The notes under the pieces are model-generated. The model searched no databases and was not told where the DNA came from. It worked only from the letters and a program-made list of their open reading frames with translations. This document shows positions 51,961 to 64,000 of a stretch of DNA of 64,000 nucleotides, piece after piece. Source of the DNA: Symsagittifera roscoffensis (Eukaryota > Xenacoelomorpha > Acoela > Convolutidae); contig NC_087065.1 of NCBI RefSeq assembly GCF_963678635.1, forward strand, positions 41,541,430 to 41,605,429. The letters run 5' to 3'. Each line of letters begins with the position of its first letter. Within the stretch, counting starts at the first letter, position 1. A program made the translations under genes and the position numbers.

Positions 51961-54569
51961 TCACTTTCAAAATAACAATTTTGACTAATTTAGTATTTCA
52001 TTTTAAAAATCCAATGAAATCAAATCAATACAAGGATAGCCGGTTACTGTGCAAGTAACACAGAATGTTCCGACTACAGTCTTAAAAATATACAAAAGTT
52101 TTTTCAAACTATTGTCGTTTTTTTTTCGGCGTGGTGGATTAGGTAAATTAGATACAAAAAACTGGGGTGCAAAAAACTGGGAATTAGTTATACTCGACAG
52201 CCATACTAAAATAAGCAAAATGAAAAAAAATTTTGTAGAAAAATTACTAGAAAAACGAAAATTTTTTTGCAAAAAGTCGTTAACATACAAAAAAGTAAAC
52301 TAATTTTAGCCGAGTAAAACTAACTTTTTACGTTTTAAATTAAGCTATTAAAAGCTTTTAAGCCATAGTAAAACTGCTCGCTCGCTTTATTCGCTCGAAA
52401 TAAGACGAAAAATCAAAAACTTCAAACCGGTTTTTCTCGACACAGGGAAAACTTAATCAAAAATTTTAAAAGTTGTTCGAGTCACAATGTAAGGGCTTTA
52501 ATATGATATAAAACTCAACCCAGTCCGATTATTATTTGTGGTACCTGATTTTGCGTGCAAAACAGAACGAAAAATAAAAAAACTAAAACACACCTGAATA
52601 CAAAGTTCCTCTCCATTTTTCAATGGTCGGAACAAAAAGATACTCGAATTTTGAACAGTGTTGCACACCCTGGGAGCCAATATTGCATGGAAACTTATTT
52701 CACATCCAATTCAGAAAATTCAAACAAGCTTCAAGGAAGTAAAATCGGTTTCGATATATAATCACAAAACAGCAGGCAAAACACCTGTATAAATTAGCAA
52801 TTGGAAATTAAATGCGATGCACCGAGCTTTTTTCAAATCTTAGCTTTGATATAGGTAGAGGGCTCTGAAACTTATAATAAGTAATGCCAGCATTACTTAT
52901 AATAAGTTATGCTGAAATCAATAAAAATTCTGAAAAAAAAACAACTATATTATTAATGATTAATTCATACTTTCAAGGGGAAGATAAGGTCTTTTAAGTC
53001 GGTGAGTTTTCAAATTTTGTTCACTATTTTCAGAGATCGAACTAATAGATTTTCTCTGCTGTGCCAGGGTGCATTATATTTTGCATTAATTATATTTTGC
53101 ATTAAAATCTGCGCAGCAGCAAATTGAAGAAAAATAGCTTCAGTAAAAAAAATGCCATAGTTTGCGCTATTTTCATATTGTTGCTCATATCTTGAACTCT
53201 TTTTTGAAAAGATATCGGTAGTCCACATGTTCTGAGTTACTTGCGAAGCAACCGGCAATGCCTACGCGAAAATCATAAATTCTTTTTGAACAAAAGGTCT
53301 ATTGTGTAATATTATCAACTGAAATATTGACGTTATTATCAACTGAAGTATTGAAGTAAAGTAACTGAAGTATTGACGTTACTTTACGTAACTTAGATTT
53401 GTAAAATTGTACCTGCCTCTGCAAGAATTCTGAAGACAGAGGAACTACTCCACAAACAAAACCGAAGTATCAAATAAATTTAAAGCAATCATTATGGAAA
53501 CACCGGTACTCGAATAATGCCTTCCGCTTAGCTACAAGTTTTAGCGTCTATGCCAATTTGCTTTTCATATGTTCAGAACTAGCTGCATTAACAATCGCGC
53601 ATCGTTGGCTTAGCTTTTTTGAAAAGTCGCTTCGTATTATAACATGCTCCGCTAGTGTGATCACTGTTAGAAGCTCTATTTACTTTTTTATTTTACCAAC
53701 TTCTTTTCAAAAAGGCAAGAGAATGAAGCCTACGGTTGGTTTCTTTTTACTTTTTTTACTCAATTTCAGGAATCATAAAAAAAAACTAGCACATTGGTTA
53801 GTCTGTATTCATTCTAAAGCCTTCCGACATCATATCAAACCAGTCTTTCATTATTTTCGTTATTCATATCTATTTACGACGTGAACGGGGGAATCTAGTT
53901 TTTCAAATGATTAACCTTATTCAGGCAGTTTCTGCCTATATTTGAACCATAATTTCAATCCGTCTTAGATTCAGAAAATAACAAAAAAAGAAAATTCAAA
54001 GCGATAACACTGAACTTCTGATGCAACTAAATCGCAAGTAAAATATCATTTTAAAACTTACAAGTATTAGATAATAAAGACGGCTTGGGCATGTCTTGCC
54101 GCCTCCTTTCCGTGCTCACCAGAAACTCCGAGTGCCTAAGTGCTACACATTTATGTTAGTCTTAATCCCGATGTCAAGTCAATAGGGGATGCTTCTTTTT
54201 TACATAAGCTCCTCGAAATTACAAATGAGACTCAAACTAACATTTACATGTAATCATGGCTGCGAAAATGAACTCTAAATTAACAGCGCATAAAGACTTC
54301 GTAAAAAAGCAAATATAATTTAAATGGTGTAAACAATAGAAAAAAAAGGATTCATTCCGATCACATTGACAAGGAATTGATGGGATAAGATTCGAGGTTA
54401 ATTTTTATCTGCCAAAAAACCATTAGTCTAAGACGAATAAATAGCCAATCTACTATGATTGACATTCTTTTCACTGAAGATGTCACAGTAGTCCTAGACA
54501 AAAAAAAAGTTCATTGCAAAAATCAATTAATTTCCCATTTCAGCTGACAGCATTCCATGCGAAGTGATG
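51961..54569. other. Intergenic, no gene recognised
   Basis: Scattered open frames up to 108 codons (53558-53884) show no domain or splice support. At about 53305-53385 the phrase 'tcaactgaagtattgacgtta' recurs two or three times. A family R1 fragment may also exist near 56090, inside the next gene's intron. Confidence 0.4.
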
Positions 54570-54986
54570 TTAGAGTTTTTTAAGTTTATTGTCTTTAACC
54601 TTCGCTGAAGTAGTAAGAAGCGAGTCAATGCATGATGCCAGGCAAGAGTAGATGACAGACCCTATACACAGCATAGAGATCCACACAAACATGCTCGGCA
54701 AAATCGCAACGCTGAAAATGTCCCCATGTTTTACAGCAGTGGCAAACTCTACAAGCACAACAGCCAGATACGCCCAGAATTGCATTGGTAGGAGTTTTGC
54801 CGACGCTAAAGTTCCTCTGAGATACATTCTGTAGTTAGTGATGACTCCGTATGACATGAAGGCGTGAATGAGTAGTCTGATCACGTTCAGAGGGTGGTTT
54901 TTGTGCACGCCGAATACTCTTTTCAGCGTGAAAGAGTTGAGCTCTGCAGAGTTGCAGAAGAACAAGAGAACGAACACCCAGAGACC
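54570..54986 (-). CDS. PTDSS: Phosphatidylserine synthase, C-terminal exon
   Basis: A minus-strand exon entering after acceptor 'gcttcatag' (just above 54986). The peptide has the PTDSS signature AELNSFTLKRVFG with the conserved Glu-Leu-Asn in a membrane segment, then HPLN and three further hydrophobic segments, ending in a short Lys-rich tail at TAA 54570-54572. PTDSS enzymes exchange serine for choline or ethanolamine head groups on phospholipids in the endoplasmic reticulum membrane. The phase fits the exon at 57512-57768 across a 2.5-kb intron. A weak donor (GCGAAG/gttaaag) before the stop leaves open an alternative 3' exon. I cannot tell PTDSS1-like from PTDSS2-like. Confidence 0.8.
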   Translation of the reverse strand, partial: GLWVFVLLFFCNSAELNSFTLKRVFGVHKNHPLNVIRLLIHAFMSYGVITNYRMYLRGTLASAKLLPMQFWAYLAVVLVEFATAVKHGDIFSVAILPSMFVWISMLCIGSVIYSCLASCIDSLLTTSAKVKDNKLKKL

Positions 54987-57511
54987 CTATGAAGCAAAGG
55001 GGCTTAGGAAATTAGACGAAAAGCAAATTATACGTGGCAAAAAAATAAGACGTCGATGTTAAACTACAAATATGGGAAAATAGACGTAATTGTTTTGTTA
55101 ACGTGCGTGAAAGTTTGGGGGGCTATTCTCATGCGCGAAGGACCGAATGCGCGAAAAAACTTGCGTGCGAAAAACCGAAAACAAAATTGGCCGGAAGTCA
55201 ATTTTTAAAAAGAAGCAGTTGCCTTTCAATTAAAAAGAAGTAAACGATGAAACAGTTTGCTTCTTTCATAACGAAACCCTTGAAATGTAAAACTTGTCCC
55301 AATTTTGCAGCGGTCAATGACAATATTAAAGTTTTGCATATTTCTGCCGTTCTTATATTCGGCCAATCTCAATACCCCAGTCCCTGGAAATGTTTACTTT
55401 CTTTCCAAGTTTTAGATTACTGAAATCTGATTGGCTGATTCATATTTTCGCGCACTCTGACCTTCGCGCATGAGGGATTCCACCGAAATTTTAATTACTA
55501 ACTGTAATTAACTTCCGCTGACAACTACACTTAACTTTATTTCGAGCTTTCTAAAATGCAAATAATTTGGGGTTTAGGAGCTTAGACGATCAGAAAATAA
55601 TGGAATTTAGACAATAACTTGCCTGCAAATTGCGTGAATTTTGTTTACAGACTTAACTTTTGACTGAGTAAATACTAGTTATCCGTAAATTCTGTTTCTT
55701 AACGGTCGTGTTATTCGCTTGTCGTCTAATTTCCTAGGCCCCGTATAATTCATTTATTTCGAAAATGTTTTATAATATTCGGATCAACATTTTATAAACC
55801 ATTTATAATATTTTGACATGCATTGGGATTATATACTCTTTTTCTCAATGTGAACAGCAATACTTTTAGTTAGTTAGCCCTTTGCTTTTTGTGCAAAATG
55901 GTAGTTTTGCAAAAAAATCTTCTTAATTCCGTTCTTATCAAAGACGTCTAATTTGCTTTCCGTCTACCAGGAAGCAACATTGGAGTCACTTTTTAAACCA
56001 TTTGTTAATAGAAAATAATCAGAAACCAATTATTACCTCGAGTAAATTGCTGTAAACTAGCACAGAAAATCTAGATAACAGTTACCAGGGGCGGACCTAG
56101 GGAGAGGGATATATTTTCAAAGATCCTCAGAGAATTTATTCAACTTTTTCAAATATAAACCGTATATTAAGTCAACTGTATTGATTTTCCTAGCTTTCCA
56201 GGCACATTATTGAACTTTTGTCATAAACTTGAAAATTAGCAAAAAATAATCTGCCACTTATAATTACATATTATCACATTTAAGTACAAGGCTGATTTAA
56301 ATAATCCGAATAAGACGAACAAAATTTGAAACTTCAAACGTGTTGTTCTCGAATTGGGTTAAAATTAGACAAAAAGTGAAGAGAAAAAAGTTGCTCAGAC
56401 ATCTAACAGAACTAATTTGGCGTTTTTGTTTTACGAAACTCGGAACCAAAATTTTACCCCAAAAATGGGCCATTTTAGCTTTTTAGTTAATCAAAAATTA
56501 CGCTGAAACTCCCAAGTTATTTTATTCAAAAACTATATCAAAAAAAGTCTCTTACATAGCCCAACTATGTTCTAGAAAGGCAAGATTTCCATAAAATTGC
56601 GTAAAAGGTTAACAATTTGATTTTTAAAATAGATTTTCACTTTTATGAAAAAAAAATGACAATTTTTGGCAATCAGTGAAAAATATATTCTTTTATACAG
56701 ATTTTTGGAGAGTAAATCCTTTTAAAAAAAAGTGTTGGGTTGCGCAAGTGGATTCTTCTGATATAATTTTTTCAAAAAAATTCATTTGGCAGTTTCAGCA
56801 TTATTTTTTATTAATTAAAAAAGCCAAAATGACCCCCATTTTGGGGCAAAATTTTGGTTCCGAATTTTAGCAAAATAAAAAGCACCAACTTAGAAATTGT
56901 AAGTTTTGTTCGTTTTGTCCGAATGATTTATATCAGCACAGTATGAATGTACTCTTTTGTCATTAGAGCACTTTAAGACTTCCTTAAAAAAATCATTACG
57001 ATCTATAAAAGAGTCTGAACTCCTTTTATCAGAAGAAAGATTACAAACTATTCATTACTGCTACTCTGATTAGAAACTACTGATTTTTCCGCTTTTTTGG
57101 TTCGAACATTATCAAAGACTGTTAGGGAATTATGTCCAAGGGTGGTTTCATATTCAAACCTCGTGGCATACATTCAAATCGGTGTTACAAAAATTGTACA
57201 TATAAATCAAGAAGTTGGTTTAATGTTTACGAATTTAGAATTTATTTATTTATAAGCACTTAATTAATGTGTGCGAATTTAATATTTAGTTTCAATAAGC
57301 GCTTTAATTCGGACTCCAAAAATATGTTTCTCTAAGTTCTCTCAATATCGAGAAACTTTGCCAACAGCCAGTTGGAAAAGTATCAATGAACACTCCAGAT
57401 GTTTCCAGGTTAACAATGAACTCCAGATAAATTAATTAAATGAATGGATAAAAATCTGTATGTCTATCAAAATCAAACCAAATCTATCAATTTTTAGGAC
57501 GAACACTTTAC
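54987..57511 (-). other. Intron of the phosphatidylserine synthase gene
   Basis: A 2.5-kb interval between donor CTCTCAG/gtaaagtg (57511) and acceptor gcttcatag (54987). AT-rich and non-coding. A degenerate family R1-like segment ('ggggcggacctaggg', about 56090) lies inside. I looked for an additional PTDSS exon and found none; the joined phase and family alignment do not require one. Confidence 0.65.
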
Positions 57512-57768
57512 CTGAGAGATAGCTTTCCTCCATTGAAATTCGACTAGCTTTGGCTTCTGTTGCTGATGGTGATTATTACCTCGTGGTAACTCCACTGTCC
57601 TTTCCTCTCCTTGCCAGTACTGGTACCACTGGAGTGTGGGTATTTTGAATGAGGCAAGTATACCCATTCCCAGAAAGATTCCCGAAGCATTGCAAGCGAG
57701 AACGTCGAAAATGAGAATGTCCCACCAGCACTCCACGAAATTAGGCAGCACTCCGCAGTACAACAACT
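57512..57768 (-). CDS. PTDSS: Phosphatidylserine synthase, internal exon
   Basis: Bounded by acceptor 'ttgtgaatag' above 57768 and donor CTCAG/gtaaagtg at 57512/57511. It encodes the highly conserved PTDSS block LPNFVECWWDILIFDVLACN, followed by a Gly-rich membrane segment, a hydrophilic loop with an unusual Gln/His-rich insert (NNHHQQQKPK), and EFQW, which matches the loop before the ELN segment in the next exon. The preceding exons, which should encode the N-terminal membrane segments, were not found between here and the window end. They may lie beyond it or be too short to see. Confidence 0.85.
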
Positions 57769-58623
57769 CTATTCACAAAAACAAGGAACAAAATTAGTAA
57801 AAGACGTTATTATCAATTAACATTTATTCAGAGGAAAAGGAACAAAATAAGTGCTGATCAGCTGAACTGTTTTTTTAGCTGGGCTCAGAATTGTTGCCTG
57901 ACCCACAGGCAACAAACAAGGATCATAATGCCCCGAAATATAGCTCCATACAATATAGCCTATTCCCTTCTATGTTGCATTTTGTACTCATAAGACCTTA
58001 TCCTATCATGTATCACTCATCATTGGATTTCAAATAAACTCTGCGGTTTCCCCTATGTTAAATAAACTAGCTTTTTCTTGGCTATAGGAAGTTTGATGTA
58101 TCAGTAATAAAAAGTCAAAAAACAAACCGCCAACACTTAAGCGTAAAAAAACAACAACTCAAAATAATTCTTAACTCATTTCGTTCATTAAGATTTAACT
58201 AAGTATATAATTACATCAAGAACTGAAGTGGATAACAACAATCAGCATAAACTCGTCTCATATCATTAGCAGCCCATTCTTTAAGCCGGGTATTTTAAAA
58301 TTTATAAAGCTCACAATAAAAAAAAACAATGATCTACCTTTAGACCAAAAGAGTTTCTTCAGCTCCAATAATTTAACTAGGACTTTTGAGTTCCTGAAAA
58401 TTTCATTCGAGACAGAACCATTAAAATATACAGGAAGGTATTTGAGATTTGCTTTCGTTTGAATTAGCAACCTAATTGACCGCAATCATGGACTATTTTG
58501 ATTTTTAATTTGCAAAAGGCAGCCCATGAGCACCGCAGAAAATAGAAGGATCCTAAATAAGATGGAAAAGGATGAATGAATGGCATTTTTTAGATAAAAC
58601 TAGCCCAGTTTGAGAAAACTGGA
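57769..58623. other. Probable upstream intron, no exon recognised
   Basis: If the phosphatidylserine synthase gene continues to higher coordinates, this is intron. The minus-strand frame 58258-58485 has no PTDSS features. Nothing else was recognised. Confidence 0.4.
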
Positions 58624-59611
58624 TCAATAGACAAATTTTGTATTCAGCAAAAACATATCATCACAGCCAACAGAAATGTATTTTTGAGCATTTTTCATCT
58701 TTCGGAGAAAAAACATTGAAGCCGCATCCCTTTGATTCCATAATGAAGGGGGGAATAGGGCTTCCCGATTCGGGACGAGACTTTTTATGTAGTTAGATCC
58801 AAAATAAAGGCAAAGCTCGTCAACTTTCGCTATTTTTTCCGACTCTTTTATGGTGCGATCGCAAACTATTTGAATTTCCTCCACTATTTTCAGGTCTACT
58901 ATCAGGGACTAGTATTTTTAGGGCTTCTAAGAAACGGTGGTAAATTTTTTCTGTTTTATTTGGCAGGAACGCATATATGCAAGCAGGGGCTATTCCTGAA
59001 AGACTAACGTGTATGGAGTAAAGTTGATAAAACATTTTCGGGGTGACTTTAAAAGTTCCATCAGCCAACCAAAAGTTGGATGTTTCAAGCACACGTAGCA
59101 TTTCAGGGTCACCGAATAAAATAATCCTCTCGTGATCATTTTGCCCACTGTCAAATCTTATAAAATTTTTGAAAAGTTCGGGTATTTCGAAACTTCTGTT
59201 TGCTGGGGAGACTGGTAAGACTTCTTCTCGTTGCTTGCGCGCTCGTTGTGCGGTGCGAACTAAATTTTCTTTGGATGGTAGGGCTAGTTGAGTGGCAATG
59301 TTGTCTGTAATTGGCTGAATGGCGGTTGCGACGGTTGGGGTGTTACTATCGCTTAGCTCCTTGATGTTTTTCAAAACTAGTCGAGCATCAGGTTTGCCCG
59401 TGGAAATATCGTGATTATGTTGACCCCTCGTTTCAATAAAATTTTCTCCTTCCGTAATTGCTGTTGCGCGGCATTTATGGGTTTGGTACTTTGAGCAGTT
59501 CCAATTTGTTGTTGTTTTGTTTTTTCGTTTAAGGTAATACTCGTGGCCTGATACCACTAGCATTTGTTTATCTTTCGAAGATAAAGTAAAATGGAATGAC
59601 GCTTCAAACAT
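58624..59611 (-). pseudogene. FLYWCH-MULE transposase remnant with internal deletion
   Basis: The minus frame from ATG 59611 has a FLYWCH-type zinc finger at about residues 20-70 (GHEYYLKRKNK, W-x-C, C-x-A, HNH). It continues into the start of a Mutator-like DDE transposase with the first catalytic Asp in FWLADGTFKV and the following 'YQLYSIHV' and 'ACIYAFLPNK' blocks. It stops at 58820. An overlapping frame (58884-58624) holds the typical downstream block ALFPPSLWN. The intervening region with the second catalytic Asp and the rest of the C-terminus is missing. So this copy is deleted and frameshifted and cannot make active transposase. It may sit in the 5' part of the PTDSS gene. Confidence 0.85.
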
Positions 59612-60960
59612 TATATCTGATCTGATAGAGTGGTATAACAATGGTTAAAGAAATAGGCAGTATGATTTTTTATAAAACTCACAAACGTCTTTTGTTGCCT
59701 TCAATTAGCACCATGTAGGTTATCTCTGTTTTAAACGCGTGAGTGAGGGATTATTTCTCTAACTAATCGAAATGCAATTACTTTTGAGATGCTAGAGGCA
59801 TCAAGTGAATTAAGACTAGCTTTTCAGGCCTCAATTAGTAAGCTTAATTGGACTACTCCTGTACTTATAAAAAGGACTTAATTTGGAACAAATTATCGTC
59901 ATTAAAAGGGGGTTAAATTGTTGTGGGGTTATCATGTTACGGGGTTATGATATAGGGGGTGTAAACAGAGGGGGTTAAATATCGTAGGGTTAAAGAGTGG
60001 GACACCGTAATTTTTACAAGCCGCTGGTAACTCAACACACTTCAAAACTAAAAACTCGCGTTTTTTGCTATATTTGCTCTTTCGTTATTGGAGAGCGCAG
60101 TTTACCTAGTTTTCGGCAAACGAATTTTAAAATAATATCAAAATTCAAACCACATTAAATGTCAAACCTCAAAAGCTATGCGACTCAGCTAACATTTGTC
60201 TTCTTTACGCCACAGCGCTTAGTTTAAGTTTTCATCGCTCATTAACAAAGCCCGGGACCAATATTTCAATCATTATTTTTTCAAACCAATATGAGCTTCA
60301 TTTTGCGGGGAAAGTGCTCATTTTCATTATTTGCGGTTTGTATGGTAGACTAGTGAAGAGAGGAATCATGAAAACTTTCAAGGCTCATTAATTTGGGCGA
60401 AATCATTCGCCACCTGATATAAGAGATTTGGACCCAGGTTCAATTTGCGTTTCTGAGTAGCATTAACTTTGCTCAGTATGGATTTAAAATTTCAGCTAAA
60501 AATTCGGAAAAAGACTTGCACTTCAAGATGAAAATCTTGCTCAAAATTGATACACTAGGGGGAAATGGCCTTGGGATAGAAGACACTACAATTTCAGTTC
60601 AAGTTAATTGAACGGCAAAAAAATGCAGCAATTCTTTTTTCATGCTGTCCGTTGCATGATTGCCCTTCACTATATGCGAAACAAATTTAATTACCGGAAC
60701 TGATAGCGACACTACTAGTTTAGTAATGCATCATTCAGTGTTTTCAATCGGCAAACACAAAAAGAATCCGAGCTGAAAAAAATCATCACATGGAAATGTA
60801 AGCATAGGGGTAAAGCAGACCTCCGCGCCATTTGCGATACCGCATAAATATATTATCGCAAGGCAGCGGACAAAAAATGAAATGAAAGCCATTAAATCGA
60901 AAAAACTTTTTTTTATATGTAAGTGCTTTGAAAAATTCTAAAAGACAAAAGAAACTTCAC
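59612..60960. other. Intergenic, with a G-run cluster
   Basis: No gene recognised. Between about 59908 and 59973 five runs of four or five G, mostly followed by TTA, occur at about 10-16-bp spacing. Terminal repeats of the MULE could lie here but were not identified. Confidence 0.45.
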
Positions 60961-63900
60961 ATCTGGCAAACTAAAAGAAATTGAGCAGTCTTATTTGGAC
61001 GCAAGATTTGCAACTCCTGAGAGTACTAGGACAGCTTCCAATTAGAGAGTTAGGAAATCAAATTTCAAAAAATAAAATTAAACTTTCACATACGGATAAC
61101 TGCAAAGATTGGAGCATCCATATTTGGAGGAAAAATTCGCAACCGCTGCGAATACTCGGACAGCCCCCAATGACAGAGTTTGGAATTTCAAATTTTTGAA
61201 AAAAAAATCAAACTTGAAATTTTTTGAAAAAATCACTTAAAACTTCGTATCTTGAAAATTACTAGGATTTAAGCAAACATATTTGGAGGTGAAATATAAA
61301 ACCCCTGAAAGTACCCTGACAGAGCCTCACTATGGAGATAGAAACCTCAAAACTTGTGAAATTTTTTTTATCTAAGTTCTTCGTACAATTTAAAAAAAAG
61401 TCGTAACAAACGTCACGTCTCGGAAACTAAGCGAATTTGAGCAGCCGCAAAATTTGCAACTTGAAACTCCTGAGAGTACCTCACAGTACACAACTACAAG
61501 GTCGGGAGTTTCAAATCTAAATTTTTTAAATCTAGTTTTTCTGAAAAATTAGAAATAAATCATAAATTAAAAGGATTTGGGCATTCATAATAGGAACTCC
61601 TGAAGAAATCCTGACAGCATCCCACTATTGGGTTCCGTTTTTCAAACTTGGTAAAAGAAACAACTGAATTCAAACTGGAAAATCGACAAAAGCTTCTTAA
61701 CCATGCAAAATACGATATAGCTTAAACGTGAAAAAGTTCTCTCGAAAACCTGCAATAATAATAGGTTGAAAATGCTTAAATACGGCGAGATAGCTTCATT
61801 AAACGCGATAACCTTCAAAGATTCAACAAGAATAATATACGTGAAAACAGTTTATTTAGAAAACAAATGGAAAAAAAAACAACGAAAAGAATGCAACAGT
61901 AAAAATAGACAGGCGCATCCAACGCTTTTCATTTCAAAAATTGAACAATAAAAATTGTATTGTTTCTTATTTAAAATTAGGAAAATCACTATAAATACTC
62001 AGTTTCAGATCTTGGTAATTTGAACTCAGAAAAAAACTCTAATATGATTGAGAGCATACAACTAAACTTTCCATATTTAAATTTCTTTGGTAAAACAACA
62101 GACTTTTTTCTTAGTTTAACTGTTAGCTTAATGAAAAAATATCAATATCATTAGAAAAGTCAATTTCAAAAATTTGAACAAAATGAGCAATGAAATTGGG
62201 GTGTAGGTTAGATCTGCAACTGCTGGTAGTAACCTGAATTCACACCATCAATGCGTCGACAAATTCAAATTTTGGAATAAAAATTAAGTTTAAAAGTGAA
62301 AAAAATTAAGTTTTTTTTTTGAAAAATCATGAAAAATGAAACATAAGTCATATCTAGAAAAATGAAATGGATTGAGCAGTCAAATTCAAAATCCATATAT
62401 CAACTTTCTGAGAGTACCGCGACAGCACCTCATCATACCGTTAAGAAGATCAAACTTTCTTAAGTCTTCTTCAGATCAAAATATTTTAAAAATTTTTTGA
62501 GCATTATTGAAAAAACATCATGTCTCGGAAAATAAATTTCAGTAGGACTTTTGAAAGGGAAAATTGCAACCCCTGAGACTACCCAGGCAGTCCCCAGCTA
62601 TCGTCTTCTGAATTCCATTTTTTGCAAAATTTTTTTATCTGTTTTGAAAACTTTTGAGCAAGTCATAAAAAAACATCATATTTCGGAAACTAGAAGCAAT
62701 AGAGTAGTCACATCTAAACGCAAGATCTAAAATCCCTAAGAATACCCTACCGGTATCCAAAAATAGGGTTGGAAAAACAAAAAATTTTGAAAACTTTTTC
62801 ATAAATCCAATTTTCCTGAAAATAAAAACAAAATCATCAAAATGTCGTCTCGAAAACTAAAAGGATTCGAGCAGTCTTAGTTGAAGGCAAGATTCGCAAT
62901 CCCTGAGAAAACCCTGATTGTGCCTCACTATAGAGGTAGAAAATTAAAATTTCAAGTTTATACTTAAGTTCTTTAAAAAAAATTTGAAAACATTATTGAA
63001 AAACATCACATCTCGGAAATTAAAAGCCCGATTGACAACGCCCGATATTAGCCTGTCAGCACCCAAAATCAGTTTTGAGAATTTCAAATTTCGTGAATTT
63101 ATTAATATCTAAGCTCTTGGAAAAATTTTAAAATTACAAGAAAAATTGACATCTCAGAAACTAAAAGCCATTGAGCAGTTGCAAGTGGACGCAAAATTTG
63201 CAGCTCTTGAGAGTTATCTCACAGTAACTAATAACAGCGTTGGAAATTTCGTTATACCTTATACTTCTAAAACTAAAAGGATTTCAGCAGTCAAATTCGG
63301 AGGCAAAATTCGCATCCCCTGGAAGTACCCTGACAGAGCCTCACTGTACAGACGAGAACTTCAAATTTGGTGAAACTATTTCTGTCTAAGTTCTTTGAAC
63401 ATTTTTTAAAAATGACCTAACAAGCGTCACATCCCGGAAACTAAGAGCATCTGAGAAGTCGCATCTGGACGCAAAATTGCAACTTAGAAGTCCTGCGAGT
63501 ACCCTGACAGAAACCACCTAGAAAGTTGAGAATTTCAAATCTTTTCAATTTTTAAAAAAAAACAAGTTTTCTGAAAAGTTAAAAAAGAAATCATAAAATA
63601 CGTCAAATCTCAAAAAACTACAACAAATTGAGCAGTCAAACTTGAAAGCAAAAATCGTAATACTCAGCAATGACAGCACCTAACTACAGGGTTGGGAATT
63701 ACAAATTTTGTGAATTAATTTTAAATTTGATTTTTCTGAAAAAATTCTGAAAAATCACAAAAAGCGTTGCATCTCGTTAACTAAAACGACTTGGGCGTTC
63801 ATAATTGACAGCATCCCACTATTTAGTTGCTTATTTAAAACTTGAAGAGCCAAACACTCAATTCAAAATGGAAAATCAATTAAAAATCTTCACCATTGCA

Positions 63901-64000
63901 ATATACAATATAGCTCAAACGTGCAAGAATTCTTTAGTTGAACATGCAAAAAATAGTTTGATAAAACTTGAACAAGGCGAAATAGTGATGCCCGCATTTA
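60961..64000 (+). repeat. Degenerate satellite array with higher-order structure
   Basis: About 16 diverged monomers of roughly 160 bp. Each contains 'catctcggaaactaaaagc', 'attgagcagtc', 'ggacgcaaaatttgcaa', 'ctgagagtaccctgacag', 'cctcactatagggttgg', 'aatttcaaatttt' and 'atctaagttctttgaaaa'. Specific monomers recur in the same order about 2.0-2.2 kb apart: 61262 pairs with 63275, 61413 with 63430, 61585 with 63788. This gives a higher-order unit. The array continues past the window end. Short open frames inside are repeat artefacts. Confidence 0.85.

Noticed and set aside
59905-60001. Interstitial telomeric repeat
   Set aside because: GGGGTTA occurs in spaced runs separated by unrelated bases, not as a contiguous TTAGGG-type array.
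60961-64000. Regular repeats as a CRISPR array
   Set aside because: Repeats are about 160 bp, diverged and contiguous, without unique equal-length spacers, and the genome is eukaryotic.

Overview
The window is non-coding-rich, AT-rich DNA from an invertebrate animal. Evidence for this: intron-containing exons of an animal phosphatidylserine synthase, a FLYWCH/MULE DNA transposon of the kind common in invertebrates, many dispersed and tandem repeats, and an almost complete endogenous retrovirus-like Ty3/gypsy element. Nothing looks bacterial (no operons, no ribosome-binding sites). The phylum cannot be fixed from the sequence alone. A 200-base run of N (34952-35151) shows this is a scaffolded draft assembly.

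The centrepiece is one very large LTR retroelement on the + strand (13862-32785, about 18.9 kb). It has 410-bp LTRs that differ at about four positions. Most Ty3/gypsy elements are 5-9 kb. In order it carries: 5' LTR, primer-binding-site candidate, a 1.2-kb leader with a series of stem-loops, a small basic ORF (ORF1), a second pre-gag ORF with one stop (ORF2), an uninterrupted 2454-aa Gag-protease-RT-RNase H-integrase ORF, two short hydrophobic ORFs, a 377-codon Ser/Pro-rich ORF with no ATG, an envelope-type glycoprotein ORF with one amber stop, and a Ser/Pro-rich ORF that starts on the env stop codon (ATGA). Two further overlapping reading frames follow, each offset by -1. Then come a 3' untranslated region with a textbook short intron, a compositionally distinct segment with an antisense ORF, and the 3' LTR. 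This is the best candidate for an undescribed system: a retrovirus-like element with a set of accessory genes.

Left of it (1-13861) lie dispersed repeats and a reverse-oriented satellite array (about 9471-11160). There is also one plausible unidentified exon (12129-12357, minus). Right of it are a flank rich in AGAYCTGAAAT palindromes, the N gap, a 2.55-kb near-identical direct duplication that begins at the gap edge, a small zinc-finger-like first exon (44937), another unidentified coding stretch (about 46959-47280) and a MITE (47323-47483). Two exons of phosphatidylserine synthase (minus, 54570-57768) and a deleted FLYWCH-MULE transposase (minus, 58624-59611) follow. The last 3 kb is a degenerate satellite with a higher-order period. 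It is the same family as the array at 9.5-11.2 kb, in the opposite orientation.

Limits: translations, motifs and repeats were read by eye. Splice sites, RNA structures, frameshift signals and the envelope class are inferences that need computation or transcript data.
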